64,000 nucleotides of DNA from Ilyobacter polytropus DSM 2926 (GTDB taxonomy: Bacteria > Fusobacteriota > Fusobacteriia > Fusobacteriales > Fusobacteriaceae): NCBI RefSeq assembly GCF_000165505.1, contig NC_014632.1, positions 806,001 through 870,000 on the forward strand, in the 5' to 3' direction. The position numbers were made by a program, and so were the translations under genes. This document shows, piece after piece, positions 26,205 through 34,560 of the stretch. The notes under the pieces were generated by a model, which saw nothing but the letters and a program-made list of their open reading frames with translations, made no database searches and had not been told where the DNA came from. Within the stretch, counting starts at the first letter, position 1; each line of letters opens with the position of its first letter.

Positions 26205-26671
26205 TGTAACCACCTCTTTCTAAAATTTTAAAAAATTAATTTATATTAAATTAAAAATTAAATTTCACGCTTAATGAACTTTTATAATTTAATGTAAAAT
26301 TTATTTTTCACTTATGGTTACATATTATATATCATTTTTTTGTTATGTCAATACTATTTTTATATGCCTAATTGGACATCACTTCTGTAGAGCTTTTAAA
26401 TAAAAGGTTTGTTATTCCTGAGAAAGTCGAAATTAATATACAATATCAATACAAAATAACCTGAAAATATATTTAAGTAATTTTTTTCATAAATTTTTCA
26501 AAAAAACACTGTATTATTTATTAGGAAATATATGGAATTAAGTACTTTTTTTTAATACAATTAAATTATCACAGATTATTTAGAAATATTTTTTCATTAT
26601 TTTGTATAAAAATGTTTTTAATAAGCTTATACAATTAATTTATATTTAATCTTATTTTAATAAAATAGATA
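26205..26671. other. Gene-free AT-rich leader region of the symporter
   Basis: This region is extremely AT-rich with long A/T runs. I see no gene, riboswitch-like G-rich fold or repeat. It holds the promoter of the minus-strand symporter, which I could not place with confidence. Confidence 0.5.
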
Positions 26672-26696
26672 TAAAAAAAGTAGGCTTATGCCTACT
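26672..26696 (-). terminator. Terminator overlapping the GNAT stop codon
   Basis: The stem AGTAGGC, loop ATAA, GCCTACT on the minus strand is followed by a seven-T run. Its 5' arm includes the stop codon at 26695-26697, so the coding sequence ends inside the hairpin. Confidence 0.82.
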
Positions 26697-27192
26697 ATAT
26701 TTTCACCCATCCCATCATAATATCCGATTCTAGTTCGTCTCGGAAATTTTTGATTCTTCCTCTTAAACGGCCTTCTTTTATAAACCCGACTTTTTCATAA
26801 AAATAAATAGCTCTTGGATTGGATTCACGGACTAAAACTTCAAGTCTCATAATATCTTTCATCTTGTTTACCTTTTTAAAAAAATATTTAAAAAGAGATT
26901 TTCCTAATCCCATGCCCCTATACTCCCGAAGTACTGCTATATTGATATCACTTATTACGTGGTCAAAAAGATAAAAGTTTTCTCTGCAACCGTGTAGTTC
27001 ACCGATTATTTTTCCTTCTACTTCTGCTACCACTATGATTCCGCTGTCTATGGCTTTTTTCACAAATCCTTCTACATATTCACGGGTTATTTCATTTTTT
27101 AATATAGGAAGTCCGCTTCCTTCATAGGCGGCATTTTTATAGAGATTTTTTATTCCCTCTACATCTTCAATCTTTCCAAGTCTAACGATCAT
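26695..27192 (-). CDS. GNAT-family N-acetyltransferase
   Basis: A 165-residue acetyl-CoA-dependent N-acetyltransferase. The acetyl-CoA loop is YRGMGLGKSLF near residue 95, the preceding strand is INIAVLREY, and the C-terminal NPRAIYFYEKVGFIKEGRLR block is typical of RimI/PhnO-like enzymes. The acceptor is unknown. The frame is open from 27222, but GGAGG is spaced for ATG 27192, giving the usual MIVRLGKIEDVEGI start. It is monocistronic with a terminator embedded in its stop. Confidence 0.88.
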   Translation of the reverse strand: MIVRLGKIEDVEGIKNLYKNAAYEGSGLPILKNEITREYVEGFVKKAIDSGIIVVAEVEGKIIGELHGCRENFYLFDHVISDINIAVLREYRGMGLGKSLFKYFFKKVNKMKDIMRLEVLVRESNPRAIYFYEKVGFIKEGRLRGRIKNFRDELESDIMMGWVKI

Positions 27193-27373
27193 TTTTATCC
27201 TCCAAACTCTATGTGATTTCAAATTAAATTATTATCATACTTAAATCTAAATAAAAAAACTTCTGCCTAAACATAATTCTATCTCTTAAATTTATATGTG
27301 TCAATTTAAAAAAATGATTAGTTTGTATTTATTTATTGAATATCTGCCTGAAACCACTGTAGGGTGGACATAT

Positions 27374-27401
27374 TTGAAAAAAAATGTTATTTTATTATAA
27401 T
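27374..27401 (+). promoter_or_regulatory. Putative sigma-70 promoter of the histidinol phosphatase gene
   Basis: TTGAAA, a 16-bp spacer, then a perfect TATAAT at 27396-27401. The leader to the ATG is about 50 nt and contains GGGAGGAG. Confidence 0.6.
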
Positions 27402-27457
27402 TTAAAAATTGTTTCAGACTGTGAATTATACTATATACCTTAGGGAGGAGAACTAAT

Positions 27458-28258
27458 ATGTTTGATTATCATATACATTCGGAGTTTTCAGATGATTCAA
27501 CTGAAAAGATGAGTAATATAGTAGAGGAGGCCATAAAAAAGGGCGGTAAAAAACTTTGTTTTACGGAACATATGGAGTTTAACTATCCCCATGAAGAGTT
27601 GAAGTTTGAATTAGATTATGATGCTTATAAGAGTGAGTTTGAGAGAATAAAATCAATTTATGGTAAAAAAATAGACCTATATATGGGTGTTGAGATGGGT
27701 ATTCAGGGAAATGACAGAGAGATAAAGGAAACTATAAAATACGCCAAAAACCATGAGTTTGACTTTATCATAGCATCTGCCCACTGTCTAGAAGGCGAAG
27801 ATTTATACAGTATGGATCCTGAGACTCAGAATATAGATGAGTTTTTTACAAGATATTTTCATGAGATGCTAAGTGTTTTCAAACAATACAATGATTATGA
27901 TGTGGTAGGACACATAGACCTTATAAGAAGATATTTCCTCAAGGCCCATGATCATAAGTTGGAGAAATCTCAAGATGTTTTAAGGGAACTTTTATCTCAT
28001 GTGATAAACAACGGCAAAGGTATTGAGATAAATACCGGAGGTCTTTTTTATAAGTCTGCAAATATAAATCCCACTCTAGATATATTAAAGTTATATAGGG
28101 AAATGGGAGGAGAGATAATCACCATAGGAAGTGATGCCCATGTTGCTGAGAGGGTAATGAGTAACTATTCAAAGGCTATAGAGGCTCTAGATACAGCAGG
28201 ATTCAAATATGTGACTACTTTCTCTAAAAGGGAAAAAGAGTTTCATAAGATAAAATAA
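27458..28258 (+). CDS. hisK: Histidinol-phosphatase, PHP family
   Basis: A 266-residue PHP-domain phosphoesterase, close to the HisK/HisJ histidinol phosphatases that act late in histidine synthesis. Metal-binding motifs in order: DYHIHSEFSDDS at residue 3, TEHMEF near 36, MGVEMGIQ near 75, ASAHCLEG near 104, GHIDLIRRY near 150 and GSDAHVAERV near 228. Other PHP phosphatases exist, and no histidine gene is nearby, so the pathway link is inferred from family resemblance. It is transcribed alone, with its own promoter and terminator. Confidence 0.8.
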   Translation: MFDYHIHSEFSDDSTEKMSNIVEEAIKKGGKKLCFTEHMEFNYPHEELKFELDYDAYKSEFERIKSIYGKKIDLYMGVEMGIQGNDREIKETIKYAKNHEFDFIIASAHCLEGEDLYSMDPETQNIDEFFTRYFHEMLSVFKQYNDYDVVGHIDLIRRYFLKAHDHKLEKSQDVLRELLSHVINNGKGIEINTGGLFYKSANINPTLDILKLYREMGGEIITIGSDAHVAERVMSNYSKAIEALDTAGFKYVTTFSKREKEFHKIK

Positions 28259-28301
28259 AAGTTTAATTATTTTGTAAAATTTAGCAGTAATTTAATATTC
28301 T

Positions 28302-28347
28302 TTCCTGTATCATTAGATATATAATCTATTGGTGCAGGAATTTTTTT
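28302..28347 (+). terminator. Terminator of the histidinol phosphatase gene
   Basis: A TTCCTG/CAGGAA outer stem extended by an imperfect ATTAGAT/ATCTATT pairing, then a seven-T run. It ends just upstream of the ptb ribosome binding site. Confidence 0.78.
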
Positions 28348-28376
28348 ATGATTGAAAATAAAAAAAAGGAGAGTCT

Positions 28377-29279
28377 ATGGTCATTAAAAATTTTGAAGAA
28401 CTCATAGAAAAAATAAAAAAAGGTCACAAACCCAAAAGAGTTGTTGTTGTCTGTGCAGACGATCTGCATACATTAGAAGCTCTGAAAAAAAGCTGAAAAA
28501 GACGGGATATTAAAGTCTGTTTTAATAGGAAATAAAAATAAAATAAAAAAACTTTTAAAAAAATATCCTTTGAAAAAAAAGAAAATGAGATTATTGACGC
28601 AGAATCAGATACTTTTGCAGCATCTAAAGGTGTAGAGATAATAATAGGTAAGAAGGCGGACTTTATGATGAAAGGGAAAATTCAGACATCCGATCTCTTG
28701 AAAGCTGTGGTTGACAAAAAAAACGGACTTGGTAAAAGTCGAATAATGTCTCATGTCTCTATTTTGGAAATACCTACATATCATAAAATTTTGGCTGTAA
28801 GTGACGGTGGTATGGTAATCTGTCCCAGTTTAGAAGAAAAAAAACAGATATTAGAGAATACCCTTGAGGTTTTTTTGTCTTTAGGTTATGAAAATCCAAA
28901 AGTAGCAGTGCTTGCAGCAATTGAAAAAGTAAATCCTAAAATGAAAGAAACTCTTGACGGAGAAGCCTTGAAAAATATGTACATAAATAAAGAGATAGAA
29001 AACTGTATAATCGAAGGACCTATTTCTTACGATCTGGCAATATCGATGGAATCAGCCAATATAAAGGGATACAAAAGTCCTGTAGCAGGTGATGCTGATA
29101 TTCTTTTAGCACCGGATATTACCACAGGAAACATTTTGTCAAAATCTTTGGTTTATTCTGGAAAGGCAAGGATGGCAGGGTTTATAATTGGAGCAAAAGT
29201 TCCTATAGCTCTTACTTCTAGAGGTGCATCTTCAGAGCAAAAATATTTATCTCTGGTTATATGTTCGGCTATGTTTTAA
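28377..29279 (+). pseudogene. ptb: Phosphate butyryltransferase, reading frame disrupted by two compensating poly-A indels
   Basis: The full interval encodes 300 codons, the normal Ptb length. The start (AAAGGAG then ATGGTCATT) reads well to codon 38. A 7-A run at 28485-28491, one A too many, puts TGA at 28494. Removing one A gives EALKKAEKDGILKSVL. A second 7-A run at 28557-28563, one A too few, returns to the original frame, after which KGKIQTSDLLKAVVDKK and the PVAGDADILLAPDI block are intact. The enzyme converts butyryl-CoA to butyryl phosphate and is followed 33 nt later by butyrate kinase. Homopolymer sequencing errors, slippage-tolerant expression or true inactivation are all possible; the uninterrupted part begins at ATG 28665. 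Confidence 0.8.
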
Positions 29280-29312
29280 ATTGACTTTTAATTTGTAAGT
29301 TGGGAGGAAGAT

Positions 29313-30371
29313 ATGGGGAAATATATACTGGCTATAAATCCCGGTTCAACTTCGACAAAGGTAGCAGTGTATAAAGATAAAAAAAATTTATTGGAAAAAA
29401 ATATTGAACATTCATCAAAAGAGTTGTCTAAGTTTGAAAAAATTACAGATCAATATGAGATGAGATATAAAGAGATCGAAAAGATGCTGTGTGAAAATAA
29501 TTTCCAGTTAGATATTTTTTCTGCAATTGTTGCCAGAGGCGGACCAGTTTCTGTTTTAGAACCTGGTGCATACAGAATAAATGAGGCCATGGTGGAAAAG
29601 CTGATGAATAATCCCTTGGTGGACCATGCATCAAATTTGGGGGGAGTAATAGCTTTTAAACTGGCTGAACCACAAAATATACCGGCATTTATCTATGACG
29701 CAGTTTCAACAGATCAGATGACAGATATTGCGAGGATTTCCGGCATGAAGGATATAAGCAGAAAAAGCCTTGTCCATGCTCTGAACATGAGGGCGGTAGG
29801 AATGAAATGTGCCGAAAATATGGATAAAAATTATGATGATGTGAATCTTATAATTGCTCATCTAGGTGGAGGGATAACCATTGCTGTTCATGAAAAGGGA
29901 AGGATGACTGACCTTGTATCAGATGACGAAGGTCCTTTTTCTCCTGAAAGGGCAGGGAGAATCCCGGGAAAGGACTTGGTCGCTATGTGTTATTTATATG
30001 ATAAGGATGAGATGGAAAAAAAGCTCAGAGGAAAAGGGGGACTGATCTCTTATCTGGGAACCATAAGCACTCTTGAAGTGGAAAAAAGAATAAAAAATGG
30101 TGACGAATATGCAAAACTTATCTATGAAGCAATGGCATATCAGGTTTCTAAAGGAATATGTGAGCTTACTGCTGTTGTAAAGGGAAAGGTAGACAGGATT
30201 ATAATCACAGGAGGGATTGCATATTCTGATTTGATAACTTCCTGGATCAAAGAAAGGGTAGAATGGGTAGCCCCTGTTGAGATATTTCCCGGGGAAAAGG
30301 AACTAGAAGCATTAGCTTACGGTGCCTTAAGAGTCATAAAAGGTGAAGAAAGGGCTCGTGAATTCAAATAA
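29313..30371 (+). CDS. buk: Butyrate kinase
   Basis: A 352-residue acetokinase-family enzyme that makes butyrate and ATP from butyryl phosphate, the energy-conserving last step of one butyrate route. The phosphate-binding motifs are NPGSTSTKVAVY near residue 7, the HLGGGITIAVHEKGR adenosine-site loop near 183 and ITGGIAYSD near 296; the family block SLVHALNMRAVG is near 151. GGGAGG precedes the ATG. Gene order ptb-buk is the classic clostridial and fusobacterial arrangement. A dispersed repeat follows within about 25 nt, and a terminator lies beyond it. Confidence 0.95.
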   Translation: MGKYILAINPGSTSTKVAVYKDKKNLLEKNIEHSSKELSKFEKITDQYEMRYKEIEKMLCENNFQLDIFSAIVARGGPVSVLEPGAYRINEAMVEKLMNNPLVDHASNLGGVIAFKLAEPQNIPAFIYDAVSTDQMTDIARISGMKDISRKSLVHALNMRAVGMKCAENMDKNYDDVNLIIAHLGGGITIAVHEKGRMTDLVSDDEGPFSPERAGRIPGKDLVAMCYLYDKDEMEKKLRGKGGLISYLGTISTLEVEKRIKNGDEYAKLIYEAMAYQVSKGICELTAVVKGKVDRIIITGGIAYSDLITSWIKERVEWVAPVEIFPGEKELEALAYGALRVIKGEERAREFK

Positions 30372-30396
30372 TATAAGTTGTATTTTTTTTCAAATT

Positions 30397-30929
30397 AAAG
30401 TATTGACTTTATCCAAAAGCTGTGTTACTTTCTTTGCTTGCCCAAAGAAAGTAACCAAAGAAAAGGCACCCCTAAAAAATCCCTAAAATCCCTTCTGAAC
30501 TAACTTTCTATTGAAATACATTCGGTAAACCTCCTTATTTCAATGAAAGTGGATTTCACAAGATGATTTCTCAACGGTATTTTTTAAAGGGGAATTTAAA
30601 ATCTTTAAATAATTTTTTTAAATCTTTTGAAATTCTTTCGGCCATTGATAAAATAAGCGTTAAGAATGACTGAAAGAAATCTCTAGAAAAAATCAACTGT
30701 TTGAGCGTAGCGAGTAGCCAAAAAATAACGAGTTATACGAGTATATTTTCTGGTTCTCAGAAACTTGCTTTCTGAGTATCATTACTTTACTTAGATTTCC
30801 GAAGGCATTTAGCTTATTTTTCACAGGCCTTGATTTTTGGTTATGCCCTGACCGAAGGGAGGAAATGCCCTTGGGGTGCTTTTCATCAAGGAAAAGTAAC
30901 GGAACTTTGGATAAAGTCAGTAATTTATC
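30397..30929. repeat. Dispersed intergenic repeat, copy 4, with near-identical inverted ends
   Basis: Both ends carry the same sequence in opposite orientation: TATTGACTTTATCC on the left and GGATAAAGTCAGTA on the right, each next to an AAAGTAAC stretch. Near the left end GTTACTTTCTTTG and CAAAGAAAGTAAC (30424-30436, 30443-30455) form a perfect 13-bp stem. The right two thirds match copy 2, including GAGCGTAGCGAGTAGCC and the CTCAGAAA hairpin. The left third has no counterpart in the other copies. No protein is evident. Confidence 0.82.
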
Positions 30930-30976
30930 AAAATTTTTTTCAAATGGATATTAGAATTAAAAAATAGATAAGAATC

Positions 30977-31004
30977 AAAAAAGGAACCCGAAGGTTCCTT
31001 TTTT
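30977..31004 (+). terminator. Terminator downstream of buk and repeat copy 4
   Basis: A perfect 12-bp stem (AAAAAAGGAACC with GGTTCCTTTTTT) with a CGAA tetraloop. It probably ended the ptb-buk transcript before the repeat came to lie between them. Confidence 0.85.
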
Positions 31005-31253
31005 GGGGTAAAAACTTATGGCAAAGTCTTTTTAGTTTAAAATGGGGAATTAAAAACTGCGGCTAAGACATATCATTGCCATATTCATAACTGGTAATAA
31101 TAGTATAAACCAACACATATCAAAAATCAACACTTATTTCAAAATTAAGCCTTTTAAATCTGAAAAAGAACTAATAATTTATTAAATTGAAAATTCTCAT
31201 CAAAAAAGAAGAGTATTTTTGATTTTAGTAAAGGGTTGAAGCTTTACTTTTAT

Positions 31254-31282
31254 TTGCATTTTTTCATAGTTTCCTTTATAAT
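31254..31282 (+). promoter_or_regulatory. Putative promoter of lepA
   Basis: TTGCAT, a 17-bp spacer, then a perfect TATAAT at 31277-31282, about 38 nt before the GTG start. The DNA between the terminator at 31004 and this promoter shows no gene. Confidence 0.55.
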
Positions 31283-31320
31283 ATGGTGTGAAAATTTAGA
31301 TTTTGATAGGAGGACTTAAG

Positions 31321-33123
31321 GTGTTACAAAAGTTTAAGAGGAATTTCTCGATAATTGCACATATAGATCATGGTAAGTCTACAATAGCTGACAGATTGCT
31401 ACAAGTAACCGGAACTGTATCAGAACGTGATATGAAGGCTCAGGTTTTAGATTCTATGGATCTTGAGAGAGAAAAGGGAATCACTATCAAGGCTCAGGCT
31501 GTTACTCTTTATTATGATGCAAAAGATGGAAATAGATATGAATTAAATCTAATAGATACTCCGGGGCACGTAGATTTCATTTATGAAGTTTCAAGATCCC
31601 TTGCGGCATGTGAAGGGGCAATTCTAGTTGTTGATGCTGCCCAGGGAGTAGAGGCTCAGACTCTTGCCAATGTTTATCTGGCTCTTGAAAATGACCTAGA
31701 GGTAGTACCTGTAATAAATAAAATAGATCTTCCTGCAGCTGACGTGGATAAAGTAAAAAATGAGATAGAGGATGTTATAGGTTTACCTGCTGACGATGCT
31801 GTTCTTACTTCTGCAAAGGCGGGAATTGGTATAGAGGAGCTTTTAGAAGCGATAATAGAGAGAATACCTGCTCCTGAACATCAAGAGGAAGGACCCTTAA
31901 AGGCTCTTATCTTTGATTCACATTTTGATGACTATAGAGGTGTAATCACCTATGTGAGAGTACTTGACGGTTGTATCAAAAAAGGTGATAAAATAAAAAT
32001 CTGGTCAACTGGAAAAGAATTGGAAATACTAGAATGTGGAGTTTTCTCACCTGTTATGAAATCTACAGGTGAACTAAGCTCAGGTTCAGTAGGATATATA
32101 ATTACAGGGGTAAAAACAATACAGGATACTCAAGTGGGAGATACTATTACCCATGCCAAGAAACCTTGTGCAGAACCTCTACAGGGCTATAGACCTGCCC
32201 AGTCGATGGTTTATGCAGGATTGTATCCTATATCAACAGATGATTATTCTGATTTAAGGGATGCCCTTGAAAAACTTCAGCTAAATGATGCTTCTCTTTC
32301 CTTTGTACCGGAAACTTCACTGGCTCTAGGATTTGGTTTCAGATGTGGATTCTTAGGATTACTTCATATGGAGATTATAGTAGAGAGACTGAGAAGAGAG
32401 TATAACATAGATCTTATATCTACATCTCCGTCAGTTGAATACAGGGTTCATATGGAAAACGGAAGTTCATATACCATTGATAACCCTTGCGAATTTCCAG
32501 AGGCAGGAAGCGGTAAAAAAGCTGTAGAAGAGCCTTTTATAAAAGGAAACATCCTTGTTCCAAAAGATTATGTAGGTAACGTAATGGAACTTTGCCAGGA
32601 GAAAAGAGGAGTTTTTATCGATATGAATTATATCGACGAAAACAGAGCCATGATAACCTACGAACTGCCTTTGGCAGAAATAGTAATAGATTTTTACGAT
32701 AAGTTAAAATCTAGAACAAGAGGTTATGCATCTTTTGAATATGAGATGATAGGATATAAAGAATCTAAACTTGTAAAAGTGGACATACTGGTATCAGGTA
32801 ACCCGGTAGATGCCTTTTCATTCATATCCCATGCAGATCACGCATCTTCTAGAGGAAGGGCGATATGTGAAAAACTAAAAGAAATTATTCCTAGACAGCA
32901 GTTTGAGATACCTATACAGGCAGCACTAGGGGCAAAGATTATAGCTAGAGAAACTATCAGAGCATTTAGAAAAAATGTAACTGCAAAATGTTATGGTGGA
33001 GATATCACAAGAAAGAAAAAACTCTTAGAAAAACAAAAAGAGGGTAAAAAGAGAATGAAGCAAATAGGAAATGTTGAAATTCCTCAGGAAGCCTTTGTAT
33101 CTGTCTTAAAATTAAACGACTAA
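31321..33123 (+). CDS. lepA: Elongation factor 4 (LepA)
   Basis: A translational GTPase of about 600 residues that back-translocates stalled ribosomes. G1 is AHIDHGKST near residue 12, G2 [11 protein letters not shown]3 DTPGHVDF and G4 NKIDLP. The LepA-specific C-terminal domain includes [31 protein letters not shown] near residue 545, which enters the ribosomal A site. The start is GTG 31321 after GGAGG, giving [19 protein letters not shown]; the frame is open 18 nt further but would overlap the ribosome binding site. It has its own promoter and terminator. Confidence 0.97.
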   Translation: MLQKFKRNFSIIAHIDHGKSTIADRLLQVTGTVSERDMKAQVLDSMDLEREKGITIKAQAVTLYYDAKDGNRYELNLIDTPGHVDFIYEVSRSLAACEGAILVVDAAQGVEAQTLANVYLALENDLEVVPVINKIDLPAADVDKVKNEIEDVIGLPADDAVLTSAKAGIGIEELLEAIIERIPAPEHQEEGPLKALIFDSHFDDYRGVITYVRVLDGCIKKGDKIKIWSTGKELEILECGVFSPVMKSTGELSSGSVGYIITGVKTIQDTQVGDTITHAKKPCAEPLQGYRPAQSMVYAGLYPISTDDYSDLRDALEKLQLNDASLSFVPETSLALGFGFRCGFLGLLHMEIIVERLRREYNIDLISTSPSVEYRVHMENGSSYTIDNPCEFPEAGSGKKAVEEPFIKGNILVPKDYVGNVMELCQEKRGVFIDMNYIDENRAMITYELPLAEIVIDFYDKLKSRTRGYASFEYEMIGYKESKLVKVDILVSGNPVDAFSFISHADHASSRGRAICEKLKEIIPRQQFEIPIQAALGAKIIARETIRAFRKNVTAKCYGGDITRKKKLLEKQKEGKKRMKQIGNVEIPQEAFVSVLKLND

Positions 33124-33138
33124 ATATAAATAAATTTT

Positions 33139-33186
33139 ATCAGGCTCACGTCTTTTCAAATAAAAGGCTTGAGCCTGATTTTCTTT
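33139..33186 (+). terminator. Terminator of lepA
   Basis: ATCAGGCTCA pairs with TGAGCCTGAT with an inner CTTTT/AAAAG pairing, followed by TTTTCTTTT. Confidence 0.85.
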
Positions 33187-33295
33187 TGATAACCCGTTGG
33201 AAAATTAAATTTGTCCCAGGAAAAACTATAATATTGAATTTTTTTGGTTAAAAGGGTATAATTTTGTTTGAATATTTTATAAGCGGAGGCTAAAG

Positions 33296-34513
33296 TTGAA
33301 AATATATGATTTAATTGTAATAGGTGGAGGTCCGGCTGGGATTTTTTCCGCCATATACGCTGCAAAGAAAAATATGAGTGTGGCCATTATTGAGAAAAAA
33401 AATAATATAGGTAAAAAAATACTCGTGGCAGGTTCTGGAAAATGTAATGTAACACATCAGGGTGAAATTAACTATTTTTTAAATAGATACGGCGACCACG
33501 GGAAATTTTTAAAAAATGCCTTATACAATTATAAGCCAGAAGATTTAATTGATTTTATAGAATCAAAGGGACTGAAGATGCAGGCTCTGGAAAATGGTAA
33601 AATATTTCCTGAAACCATGAGATCTACAGATGTTCTGAATCTTTTGATTAAAGAGCTGAAAAAATTAAAGGTGGATATTTTTACTAATAATTCGGTGATT
33701 TCATCAGAGAAAAAAAGTGAGACTTTTAAAATTGAAACTGATAAAGAGATGTTTTCTGGAAAAAATTTACTTATATCTACAGGAGGGAAGTCATACCCGG
33801 CAACGGGATCAGAGGGAGATGGCTACAAGTTAGCTCAGATGTTTGGGCACAGTATAGAGGCTCCTAGACCTGCCTTAACAACTGTATATGTAAATGATTA
33901 CCCATATGCAGATCTTTCAGGTGTATCTTTTCAAAAGGTAAAAATAGAACTTTACAGGGAAAATAAGAAGGTTAAGGAGCATTGCGGAGACGTACTTTTC
34001 ACCCATAGTAACCTGAGTGGACCTGGAATTATTGATTTTTCACGATATTTTCTAAAGGGGGATACTCTTTTTATTAACTTTACAGGAAAAGAACTGGAAG
34101 ATATCTCAGAGGAGATTATAGAGGCTTCTAAAACAAATGGCAAGCAAAGTATAAAAAGATTTTTTTCTAGGTATAATATTCCTGAGAGATTTTTGAAAAA
34201 GTTATTTAAGATGCATGATATTGATGAAAATGTAAAACTCGGGGAACTTTCTAAAGCAGATAGAGTTCTTCTAACAAAGAAACTGTCAAAACATGAATTC
34301 TTAATATCTAGACTTGGTAATTTTGATGTGGCTATGGCTACAGCAGGAGGGGTCTCACTAAAAGAGGTGAATCAGAAAACTATGGAGTCAAAACTTGTAA
34401 AAAAGCTCTATTTTGCAGGGGAACTTCTTGATATTGATGGAGACACAGGAGGATTTAACATACAGGCTGCGTGTTCTACGGGAGTTTTAGCTGCAAAAAG
34501 TGTAAAAGTATAA
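33296..34513 (+). CDS. BaiN/YhiN-like FAD-dependent oxidoreductase
   Basis: A 405-residue flavoprotein of the HI0933/YhiN/BaiN family. The N-terminal FAD Rossmann motif is VIGGGPAGIFSAIYAA (residues 8-23), followed by GKKILVAGSGKCNVTH and STGGKSYPATGSEGDGYKLA near 160. The C-terminal FAD block GELLDIDGDTGGFNIQAACSTG is at about 375. Some members reduce unsaturated steroid acids, but the general substrate is unknown. The start is TTG 33296, 7 nt after GCGGAGGC, and the next ATG would cut into the FAD motif. It is monocistronic, ending in a shared terminator. Confidence 0.88.
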   Translation: MKIYDLIVIGGGPAGIFSAIYAAKKNMSVAIIEKKNNIGKKILVAGSGKCNVTHQGEINYFLNRYGDHGKFLKNALYNYKPEDLIDFIESKGLKMQALENGKIFPETMRSTDVLNLLIKELKKLKVDIFTNNSVISSEKKSETFKIETDKEMFSGKNLLISTGGKSYPATGSEGDGYKLAQMFGHSIEAPRPALTTVYVNDYPYADLSGVSFQKVKIELYRENKKVKEHCGDVLFTHSNLSGPGIIDFSRYFLKGDTLFINFTGKELEDISEEIIEASKTNGKQSIKRFFSRYNIPERFLKKLFKMHDIDENVKLGELSKADRVLLTKKLSKHEFLISRLGNFDVAMATAGGVSLKEVNQKTMESKLVKKLYFAGELLDIDGDTGGFNIQAACSTGVLAAKSVKV

Positions 34514-34514
34514 T

Positions 34515-34542
34515 AAAAGCCGTGGTAATGACCACGGCTTTT
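34515..34542. terminator. Bidirectional terminator
   Basis: AAAAGCCGTGGT, AATG loop, ACCACGGCTTTT: a perfect 12-bp stem between the convergent BaiN-like gene and the fruA gene. Confidence 0.88.
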
Positions 34543-34560
34543 ATAGTTAAATCACTAATG

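Noticed and set aside
30397-30929. Possible CRISPR array or IS element in the repeat regions
   Set aside because: No regularly spaced identical short repeats and no transposase frame occur; the elements are single dispersed copies.
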